Assembly (NCBI GenBank): GCA_009377445.1
Contig: WHUA01000018.1
Location: 1-64,000 of the forward strand
Direction of reading: 5' to 3'
Source: Alphaproteobacteria bacterium
Lineage (GTDB): Bacteria > Pseudomonadota > Alphaproteobacteria > UBA8366
Length of the DNA: 64,000 nucleotides
Below, piece after piece: positions 40,591 to 47,464 of this stretch. The position numbers and the translations under genes are program-made. Within the stretch, counting starts at the first letter, position 1. Each line of letters opens with the position of its first letter. The notes under the pieces were generated by a model. It saw only the letters and a program-made list of their open reading frames with translations, was not told where the DNA came from and searched no databases.

Positions 40591-41028
40591 CTATCGAACG
40601 CCGCCCAATTCCGCTTCGAAGCCGCGCAGCGCCAGGACGACATGGCGCGGGACCGGCTTGGCGCCGGCGGAATAGTAGGCGATCTGCCGCCGGCTGATGT
40701 CGAAGGTGACCGCCGCCGCGTCGAAACTGAGGCCGAGCCGCTTGAGACGGTCGCGGAACTCCGCCCCTGTCATTGTTTGCGCGCGGCCGAGCGCTGCAAT
40801 CGAGTCGGCGGATATGTCGACGTCGTGGTCCGGCCAGCCAACCGCTACGCCGTCGTCGAGGATCTCCGCCTTCTTGAACGCCTCCAGGTTTTCGCGCAGC
40901 GGCCGATAAATCGCGTAGCGGAGAATCTGCGGCGCCAGGTCGACCTCGGATTTGCGACCGTCCTGCCAGACGGTCGCGATCCGATAAAGGTTGAGCACCC
41001 GGATCGAGCGGAGCAGGGGAAGCCCCAT
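40591..41028 (-). CDS. DUF2442 protein with C-terminal helix-turn-helix (putative antitoxin)
   Basis: 145 residues. The N-terminal half (about 1-80; RVLNLYRIATVWQDGRKSEV, DLAPQILRYAIYRPLRE) is a DUF2442-type domain, and the C-terminal half (about 85-140; MTGAEFRDRLKRLGLSFDAA, AVTFDISRRQIAYYSAG) is a HTH like those of antitoxins. It follows a DUF4160 gene by 4 bp, a pairing common in toxin-antitoxin-like modules. The HTH and tandem operators at 41285-41325 suggest it represses its own operon. Confidence 0.75.
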   Translation of the reverse strand: MGLPLLRSIRVLNLYRIATVWQDGRKSEVDLAPQILRYAIYRPLRENLEAFKKAEILDDGVAVGWPDHDVDISADSIAALGRAQTMTGAEFRDRLKRLGLSFDAAAVTFDISRRQIAYYSAGAKPVPRHVVLALRGFEAELGGVR

Positions 41029-41032
41029 CCGC

Positions 41033-41272
41033 TCAGCCGAGCTCGTTGAGCCTGTTCCACGTCGCGCGGAGGAGGGCGCGGTTTTGCGGCCGGGACGCCC
41101 AGTCGAGCGCTTCCCGAAGGGCTTTGCGGTCCGCTTTGCCGGCGATGACTTCAAGCGTTTCGATGGCGACATTTGCGTTCGATCCCGGTCCATAAATCTT
41201 GAAATGCGGCGGCGCATGGTCGCCCGCATAGACTTGTATCTTGCATTTCGGCAGTACGACCAACGTCGGCAT
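41033..41272 (-). CDS. DUF4160 protein (putative toxin partner)
   Basis: 79 residues: MPTLVVLPKCKIQVYAGDHA then PPHFKIYG, the standard start of DUF4160 proteins, with 'GKADRKALREALDWASRPQN' later. DUF4160 genes usually sit before DUF2442 genes as here and are suspected toxin-antitoxin pairs; no biochemical role is established. There is no Shine-Dalgarno; the -10 box ends 8 bp before the ATG at 41272, so the mRNA is probably leaderless. Confidence 0.8.
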   Translation of the reverse strand: MPTLVVLPKCKIQVYAGDHAPPHFKIYGPGSNANVAIETLEVIAGKADRKALREALDWASRPQNRALLRATWNRLNELG

Positions 41273-41280
41273 GTGGAGGA

Positions 41281-41325
41281 AAAATAGTGCACGTAATGCA
41301 CTATGTCAATGCACCAAGTGCACTA
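41281..41325 (-). promoter_or_regulatory. Promoter with two tandem 19-bp operators of the DUF4160/DUF2442 module
   Basis: Minus-strand promoter: TTGACA (41309-41304), 17-bp spacer, TATTTT (41286-41281). It is covered by two operators with the same layout: TAGTGCA-N5-TGCACTA at 41285-41303 (perfect) and CAATGCA-N5-TGCACTA at 41307-41325 (imperfect left arm). Their centres are 22 bp apart, about two helical turns, which suits two dimers side by side. The second operator starts beside the stop of the upstream ABC permease gene. Confidence 0.75.
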
Positions 41326-41327
41326 AT

Positions 41328-42089
41328 CTAACTCTTCAACCGATACCCGGTCTTGAATATCCAGCCCACCGCCGCCACGCATCCCGCGAGGAAGGCCAGC
41401 GTCATGGCGAGGCTGACCTCGACGCTCACGTCGGCGATGCCGTAGAAGCTCCAGCGGAAGCCGCTCACCAGGTAGACCACCGGGTTGAGCAGCGTGATCT
41501 TCTGCCAGATCGGCGGCAGCATCTCGATCGAGTAGAAGGTGCCGCCGAGGAAGGTCAGCGGCGTCACGATCAGCAGCGGGATGACCTGGAGCTTCTCGAA
41601 GCCGTCGGCCCAGATGCCGATGATGAAGCCGAACAGGCTGAACGTCACCGCCGTGAGCACGAGGAAGACCAGCATCCAGACCGGGTGGTCGATCCGCATC
41701 GGCACGAACAGCCAGGAGGTCGCGAGGATGATCAGGCCGAGGACGATCGACTTGGTCGCCGCCGCGCCGACATAGCTCAGCACGACCTCGAAAAACGAGA
41801 TCGGCGCCGACAGCAGCTCGAAGATCGTGCCCGTGAACTTCGGGAAGTAGATCGCGAAGGAGGCGTTGGAGATGCTCTGCATCAGCAGCGACAGCATGAT
41901 CAGGCCCGGCACGATGAACGCGCCGTAGCTGACGCCCCCGATCTCGGTGATGCGCGTGCCGATCGCCGCGCCGAACACCACGAAATAGAGCGAGGTCGAG
42001 ATCACCGGCGAGACGATGCTCTGCAGCAGCGTGCGCCCGGTGCGCGCCATCTCGAAGCGGTAGATCGCGGCGGCGGCGTGGAGGTTCAT
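41328..42089 (-). CDS. ABC-2 type transporter permease (YadH-like)
   Basis: 253 residues with six hydrophobic helices and ABC-2 features: 'TLLQSIVSPVISTSLYFVVFGAAIG' near the N-terminus and LTFLGGTFYSIEMLPPIWQK before the last helices. It forms the membrane channel with the ATPase encoded 15 bp upstream. YadGH-type exporters have no firm substrate; related NodIJ proteins export lipid-linked saccharides. The gene stop lies 3 bp from the operator at 41325. Confidence 0.88.
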   Translation of the reverse strand: MNLHAAAAIYRFEMARTGRTLLQSIVSPVISTSLYFVVFGAAIGTRITEIGGVSYGAFIVPGLIMLSLLMQSISNASFAIYFPKFTGTIFELLSAPISFFEVVLSYVGAAATKSIVLGLIILATSWLFVPMRIDHPVWMLVFLVLTAVTFSLFGFIIGIWADGFEKLQVIPLLIVTPLTFLGGTFYSIEMLPPIWQKITLLNPVVYLVSGFRWSFYGIADVSVEVSLAMTLAFLAGCVAAVGWIFKTGYRLKS

Positions 42090-42104
42090 GTGCGCTCGCT
42101 CACT

Positions 42105-43052
<948 letters not shown>

Positions 43053-43184
43053 GACGGGGGCGATGGTTACGCGGCCAATGTTTCAGGACGATGTCTGGAC
43101 CGGCAAGTACGGTGGCCGGGGCGAGGAGGCTTTGTAGGCGGGGAGGGGCGGGTTGTCGAGGGAAGAGGGTGATGGTAGATCGGT

Positions 43185-43481
43185 TTAGCGCCGTTCTCGC
43201 CAGATCGCGGGATCGCGTCGCGCGTGAAATACTGCGATTACGATGAGGCGGTCGGACCGGGCGCGAAAGAAAACAGAGTATGGGAATCGGCGTATCCGGA
43301 TGCAGCGAATATCCCGAAGCGTCGACGGGAACCGTTGCGGCGTGTCGCATGCGGACGAAACAGCATGGGCCACTGCAAGTACGAACTCTCGACCTAAGCC
43401 CGGCCGTTGGCTCTCATACCACGTTGCCGCTTCGTCGAATTCTCGTCTCGCCGCCTTGCGGAAGAATGGGCGGAACGTCAC
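43185..43481 (-). CDS. RelE/ParE-superfamily toxin
   Basis: 98 residues: 'FFRKAARREFDEAATWYESQRPGLGREF' then RFPYSVFFRARSDRLIVIAVFHARRDPAIW, the ParE/RelE fold with the late H-x-R-R-x-P motif. The ATG overlaps the antitoxin stop by 4 bp (antitoxin first). Probably ParE-like (gyrase poison) rather than an RNase, as the YoeB catalytic set is not evident. Confidence 0.85.
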   Translation of the reverse strand: MTFRPFFRKAARREFDEAATWYESQRPGLGREFVLAVAHAVSSACDTPQRFPSTLRDIRCIRIRRFPYSVFFRARSDRLIVIAVFHARRDPAIWRERR

Positions 43482-43708
43482 TTGCCGAGGCGTGACAGGG
43501 TGAATGCTTTCACTTTTTCCCAGGAGATAACGTCATCGGGATTTGCTTCGTCCTCGGCATACCGGCGTTCGAGTTCGGCGCGTTGCGCGTCCGTCAGCGG
43601 CACGGCGCTGCTGTCTGCGGCAATGCTGTCCCAAATCTCCTCGACCAGAGTCAGGCGCTCCTCCAGCCCAAGCTGGTCGATGCCGAGTGATTTAATTGTT
43701 ACGCCCAA
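43478..43708 (-). CDS. Addiction-module antitoxin (CHP02574-type)
   Basis: 76 residues with the pattern of this antitoxin family: 'LGLEERLTLVEEIWDSIAADS', 'LTDAQRAELERRYAEDEANPDDVISWE', where residues 25-60 bind the toxin. Start is TTG 43708, with GGAGCC at 7 bp upstream; no in-frame ATG occurs before residue 20. It precedes and overlaps the ParE-type toxin. Confidence 0.83.
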   Translation of the reverse strand: MGVTIKSLGIDQLGLEERLTLVEEIWDSIAADSSAVPLTDAQRAELERRYAEDEANPDDVISWEKVKAFTLSRLGK

Positions 43709-43842
43709 TTACTGGCTCCGAGGAAATTTCTTCTGCAACAATAGCCAATGTGAACGCAACCTGGAAGATGTATCCGCTTTTTTCTTCAAGGTCAGTAGCT
43801 TAGGTTGTCGAGGGCAGGAATTCTTGCGGTTTTTGCACCGTA

Positions 43843-43868
43843 TGTTACGATGTACATCGCATGTAACA
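43843..43868. promoter_or_regulatory. Nested palindrome before the antitoxin-toxin pair at 43.9 kb
   Basis: TGTTAC (43843-43848) and GTAACA (43863-43868) flank CGATGTACATCG (43848-43859), a perfect 12-bp palindrome. It lies 20 bp upstream of the antitoxin ATG, where autorepression sites of such operons are expected. The binding protein is inferred. Confidence 0.55.
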
Positions 43869-43888
43869 CACGGTCGGAGTCTGCGGCA

Positions 43889-44185
43889 ATGGCAGAGGCG
43901 ACTTTCACCTTTCGCGTCGACGAAGAACTCAAATCGGCCTTTTCCGAGATCGCGAAGGGGCAAGACCGCACGGCAGCGCAACTGCTTCGCGTACTGATGC
44001 GCGATGCCGTTCGCCGGCAACAGGAACGGCACGAATATGATGCCTGGTTTCGCAGCGAAGTCGAACAAGGCTTGCGCGAAGCGGATGATCCATCGGTTCT
44101 TCGCTACTCTGACGAGGAAGTGCAATCGAGTTGGCGGCAGCAACGGGCCGAGCTGATGGCGCGCGCCCGCGTTAAGAAGGCGTGA
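43889..44185 (+). CDS. RelB/DinJ-like antitoxin
   Basis: 98 residues. Opens MAEATFTFRVDEELKSAFSE then IAKGQDRTAAQLLRVLMRDA, a ribbon-helix-helix DNA-binding domain as in RelB/DinJ and ParD. The acidic C-terminal half (FRSEVEQGLREADDPSVLRY, SDEEVQSSW) is the toxin-binding part. It overlaps the toxin start by 4 bp (GTGA). Likely binds the palindrome at 43843. Confidence 0.83.
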   Translation: MAEATFTFRVDEELKSAFSEIAKGQDRTAAQLLRVLMRDAVRRQQERHEYDAWFRSEVEQGLREADDPSVLRYSDEEVQSSWRQQRAELMARARVKKA

Positions 44186-44472
44186 AGGTCGAGTGGCTCC
44201 ATGAAGCGCGACGCAATCGCGAGAGCCAACTAGCTTACATCGCCGAACGGAACCCGGCAGCGGCAGTACGCCTCGGCGATGCCATTGCCGATGCTACTGT
44301 GCGGTTGGCGAACTTTCCCGAGATCGCGCCACGCGGCCGGGTGGAAGGCACGCGCGAACTCTTGATCGCCGGGACGCCGTATATCGCAATCTATCGAATT
44401 GAGAATTCCAAGGTCGTCATCCTGCGTCTCCTGCACGACAGCCAGATCTGGCCGCCACCGGAAATTCCTTAG
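44182..44472 (+). CDS. RelE/ParE-family toxin
   Basis: 96 residues from GTG 44182: 'VEWLHEARRNRESQLAYIAERNPAAA' and 'GTRELLIAGTPYIAIYRIENSKVVILRLLHDSQIWP', the characteristic ParE-like fold with the end motif 'LH.sq.WP'. The GTG overlaps the antitoxin stop. Fourth toxin-antitoxin module in the 40.1-44.5 kb island. Confidence 0.87.
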   Translation: MKVEWLHEARRNRESQLAYIAERNPAAAVRLGDAIADATVRLANFPEIAPRGRVEGTRELLIAGTPYIAIYRIENSKVVILRLLHDSQIWPPPEIP

Positions 44473-44516
44473 TGCGGCCGTCGCCATGATCGATTTTGCC
44501 GTGGTGTGGACTGATT

Positions 44517-45290
44517 TCACCGCCCCTTCCAATTCGGCTTCCGCTTCTCCGCGAACGCCTTCGGCCCTTCCACGAAATCCTCGCTATCGCGCATGCGCGT
44601 GATTGCCGGATAGTCCGTGTTGATCGCGTCGGCGACGGAGGCGTGGCGCATGCCGTCGCGGACCACCTCGATGCTGGCGCGGATCGAGAGGGGCGAGCAT
44701 TTCTCGATGTCGGCGGCCCAGCGCTTGGCGGCGGCGAGCGCCTTGCCCTCGGGCACGACCTCGGTGACGAAGCCGAGGCGGTAGCCTTCCTCGGCGGGAA
44801 CGCGGCGGCCGGTCAGGATCATGCCCATCGCCTGCTTCATCGGGATTTGGCGCGGCAGGCGGACGAGGCCGCCGGCCATCGCCGCCAGCCCGACCAGCGG
44901 CTCGGGCAGCGCGAAGACCGCGTTCTCGGCCGCAACGATGATGTCGGCCGCGAGCGCCAGCTCGAATCCGCCGCCCATGGCGATGCCGTTGACCGCGGCG
45001 ATCAGCGGCTTGGTGCGGTCGAAGCGGAAGGTGATGCCGCCGAAGCCCGTCTCGGGCCTATCCCGCGTGCCGCCCTCGGCCTGCCATTTCAGGTCGTTGC
45101 CGGCGCTGAAGGCGCGGTCGCCGGCGCCGGTCAGGATGGCGACCCAGAGGTCGGGGTCCTTCTCGAAATCGTCGAAGATCGCGTGCATCTCGTAATGCGC
45201 CGGCGAGTGCAGCGCATTCATGCGCTCCGGCCTGTCGATGGTGACGATCAGCACGTGGCCGTCGCGCTCGGCCTTGCAGAATTTGGGCAT
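44517..45290 (-). CDS. Enoyl-CoA hydratase/isomerase family protein
   Basis: 257 residues, crotonase fold. Oxyanion-hole segments FSAGNDLKW and AVNGIAMGGGFELALAADII, and LPEPLVGLAAMAGGLVRLPR. Acts on acyl-CoAs as hydratase, isomerase or hydrolase. ATG 45290 follows GGGAGCC; upstream sequence up to 45371 is not coding. A second crotonase gene is at 56356. Confidence 0.9.
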   Translation of the reverse strand: MPKFCKAERDGHVLIVTIDRPERMNALHSPAHYEMHAIFDDFEKDPDLWVAILTGAGDRAFSAGNDLKWQAEGGTRDRPETGFGGITFRFDRTKPLIAAVNGIAMGGGFELALAADIIVAAENAVFALPEPLVGLAAMAGGLVRLPRQIPMKQAMGMILTGRRVPAEEGYRLGFVTEVVPEGKALAAAKRWAADIEKCSPLSIRASIEVVRDGMRHASVADAINTDYPAITRMRDSEDFVEGPKAFAEKRKPNWKGR

Positions 45291-45365
45291 GGTGGCTCCC
45301 TGGGGCTGCGGTCGTTCTTCTGAGAAGTATACAGGTGCGAGGAGGGAAGGCGAGAGCGGGGCGGC

Positions 45366-45451
45366 CCTCATCCTTCGACACGCTCAGCATGAGGGAAAAC
45401 ATACAGCTAAATCAAAACATTGACCTCATGCTGAGCCTGTCGAAGCATGAG
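45366..45451. repeat. REPIN-like pair, repeat family 1 (copy d)
   Basis: Facing units 45366-45395 (core CTTCGACACGCTCAGCATGA) and 45424-45451 (core CTCATGCTGAGCCTGTCGAA) with about 28 bp between, in the intergenic region between the crotonase and LLM genes. Confidence 0.8.
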
Positions 45452-45467
45452 TACGCTCCAACATCCC

Positions 45468-46514
45468 CTACCACCCCACCTCATACCCCTCGAACGGCGT
45501 CGGGATGCGGCGGATGTCCTGCATCACGTCCTTGAGCGGCAGCGGGTCGGTGTGCGGCGGGATGAAGAGCGAGAGCGTGTCGGCGAGGCCGCCGTAGCGC
45601 TGTTCGATCTTCTGCGCCAGCGTGTCGTAAGCCGCGACGGTGGCGAACAGCTCCAGCGTGTCGTCGGAGATTTCCGCCGCCATCTCGCTCCACCGGCCCT
45701 GCTTCGGGAATTCGCGCAGCTTCAGCCCGAGCTCCTCCATGCCGTGCAGTTCGAGAACGTGCCAGTAGGCGCGCGTCGAGCAGTAGAAAGCGACGCGGAA
45801 GCGGATGTATTCGCGCATTTTCGCGACCTCCGCCTCGTTCGCGCCGGTGGCGATGAAGCTGCCGGCGACGACCTCGAACGCCCGGCGCTGGCGCTCGTGG
45901 ATGTCGAGGCCGGCCTGGATGCGCGCGAGCGAGACTTCCGCGAGATAGCGGCGCGTGCTGAACGGATGCAGCCGCGCGCCGTCCGCGACTTCGCCCGCGA
46001 CCTTCAGCATCGCCGGGCCGACCGCCGACATCGCGATCGGGATGCGCGGCAGCCCCAGCGGGCGCGGCGAAAAATTCGGCGTCGTCAGCGTCAGCGTGTA
46101 ATGCGCGCTGTGATAGTCGATCGGCTCTTCCGTCTCCCAGGCGCGCCATACCGCGCGCACCGCGCCGATGTAGTCGCGCATGCGCGGCGCGGGCGGCGTC
46201 CACGGAATGCCGTAGCGCCGCTCGTTGTGGCCGCGCACCTGCGAGCCGAGGCCGAGATAGAAGCGCCCGTTCGAGGCCTTGTTCAGGTCCCATGCCGCGT
46301 GCGCCATGATCGTCGGGCTGCGCGGGAAGGCGATGGCGACGCCGGTGCCGATCTGGATGCGTTGCGTCGCCAGCGCGGCGACGGCGAGCGGCGGGATCGG
46401 CCCGTGCGCGTTCTCCAGCGCGACGACACCATCGAAGCCGGCTTCCTCGCACGCGACCGCGGCGTCCCTGGCTTTCGTCAGGTCGTCGTTCGGCAGGTGA
46501 TAGACGATGCGCAT
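45468..46514 (-). CDS. LLM-class (F420/FMN-dependent) oxidoreductase
   Basis: 348 residues, luciferase-like TIM barrel: 'AACEEAGFDGVVALENAHGPIPPLAVAALAT', 'IQIGTGVAIAFPRSPTIMAHAAWDLNKAS' and 'FYLGLGSQVRGHNERRYG' are the usual segments. The family uses F420 or reduced flavin; the substrate is unknown. It ends near a GlcG/HbpS-like gene (46522-46983), 7 bp upstream in transcription order, so the two are an operon. Confidence 0.85.
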   Translation of the reverse strand: MRIVYHLPNDDLTKARDAAVACEEAGFDGVVALENAHGPIPPLAVAALATQRIQIGTGVAIAFPRSPTIMAHAAWDLNKASNGRFYLGLGSQVRGHNERRYGIPWTPPAPRMRDYIGAVRAVWRAWETEEPIDYHSAHYTLTLTTPNFSPRPLGLPRIPIAMSAVGPAMLKVAGEVADGARLHPFSTRRYLAEVSLARIQAGLDIHERQRRAFEVVAGSFIATGANEAEVAKMREYIRFRVAFYCSTRAYWHVLELHGMEELGLKLREFPKQGRWSEMAAEISDDTLELFATVAAYDTLAQKIEQRYGGLADTLSLFIPPHTDPLPLKDVMQDIRRIPTPFEGYEVGW

Positions 46515-46521
46515 GGCGGCC

Positions 46522-46983
46522 TCAGAGCGCCGCGTCGCGCCAGTTGGGGTTAGGCTCCGCCGGGTCGGGCGCCAGCTTCGCAGCCTTGACGCCCTCGATG
46601 GCGCAATACTCGTCCTTGTCCGAGGCGTCGCCGCTGATGCCGACCGCGCCGAGGATGGCGCCGTCCTTGTTGCGGATCAGCACGCCGCCCGGGACGGCGA
46701 TGAAGCGGCCGTCCGATGCCGCGGACAGGCCGCTCACGAAGTTCGGCCGGTCGGCGAGGCGGTCGCGCAGCAGGCGGGTCGGCACGCCCATGCCCAGCGC
46801 GGCATACGCCTTGCCCGTCGCGACCTCGACGCGGAGGATGCCGGACCTGTCTTCGCGCTTGGCCGCCATCATATGTCCGCCCGCATCCAGCACGACGACG
46901 GTCAGGGGATTCAACCCGGCTGTGCGTCCCGCGGCGATGGCTGCGTCGACGACGGTGGATGCTTGGGCTAACGATACGGTCAT
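46522..46983 (-). CDS. GlcG/HbpS-family heme-binding-like protein
   Basis: 153 residues: 'VDAAIAAGRTAGLNPLTVVVLDAGGHMMAAKREDRSGIL' and 'GGVLIRNKDGAILGAVGISGDASDKDEYCAIEGVKAA', the two conserved segments of the GlcG/HbpS fold. Members bind heme or act in glycolate/propanediol loci; the role here is unclear. Operonic with the LLM oxidoreductase 7 bp downstream. Confidence 0.88.
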   Translation of the reverse strand: MTVSLAQASTVVDAAIAAGRTAGLNPLTVVVLDAGGHMMAAKREDRSGILRVEVATGKAYAALGMGVPTRLLRDRLADRPNFVSGLSAASDGRFIAVPGGVLIRNKDGAILGAVGISGDASDKDEYCAIEGVKAAKLAPDPAEPNPNWRDAAL

Positions 46984-46997
46984 TTGCGGCTCCTTAA

Positions 46998-47023
46998 GTG
47001 CGGGCCTGGCGTGCGGGCCTGGC
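46998..47023. repeat. 13-bp tandem duplication
   Basis: GTGCGGGCCTGGC occurs twice back to back (46998-47010 and 47011-47023), upstream of the selenoprotein-like gene. Recent slippage or a paired protein site; no function is apparent. Confidence 0.7.
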
Positions 47024-47154
47024 GTAAACAGGCGGTTAACGAGTGCCGGTTATGCTGTCGATCCTTGAACGTCTTGAACCGGCGTCCGACGATACCGACT
47101 TTGTTGGGGCCTGCACAACGCCGAAGCACCGGCGGGAGACTTTGGATTGAGATC

Positions 47155-47373
47155 ATGAAAATCCGCATCGAATACTGCAGCGCCTGAAACTACGAGCCGC
47201 GAGCCCGCCGTGCGCGGGATCTGTTCCTGGCGAAGGCGCCGGCCGAGGTGGAACTGGTGAAGGGCGGGGCGGGGGTGTTCGACATCGCCATCGATGGCTC
47301 GCTCGTCTATTCGAAGACGAAATCAGGCCGGTTTCCGACCGACGACGAGGTTGTGGCGCTGCTTTCCCACTAA
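47155..47373 (+). CDS. Rdx-family (SelW/SelT/SelH-like) selenoprotein with in-frame TGA
   Basis: 73 codons from ATG 47155 to TAA 47371-47373, interrupted by TGA at 47185-47187. Read as selenocysteine, the product is 72 residues: MKIRIEYC-S-A-U, then NYEPRARRARDLFLAK, VELVKGGAGVFDIAIDGSLV, YSKTKSGRFPTDDEVVALLSH. The C-x-x-U motif is in the family's redox position (C8, U11), and GG-x-G-x-F-D-I, DG-x-L-V-Y-S-K and GRFP are the family's conserved parts. The frame stays open and family-like after the TGA. A hairpin (47204-47218) suits a bacterial SECIS. Rdx proteins are small thioredoxin-like oxidoreductases. If the host lacks selenocysteine machinery, the alternative is a Cys-to-stop pseudogene. 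Confidence 0.82.
47204..47218 (+). promoter_or_regulatory. Candidate bacterial SECIS hairpin
   Basis: CCCGC (47204-47208), loop CGTGC, GCGGG (47214-47218). The apical loop starts 21 nt after the TGA, with G in its second position, which fits the known spacing (about 16-37 nt) and loop rule for bacterial SECIS elements bound by SelB. An overlapping alternative stem, CCGCG/CGCGG (47197-47201/47213-47217), also exists. GC-rich sequence can form hairpins by chance, so this is support rather than proof. Confidence 0.5.
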
Positions 47374-47464
47374 GCGCCGAATCATTGATTTCCTTGAATA
47401 ATGTGGACTTCCGGGCCGCTGCAATTCGGCCTTATTTCCCGGTCAGAATGCGCCTGAGGATAGC

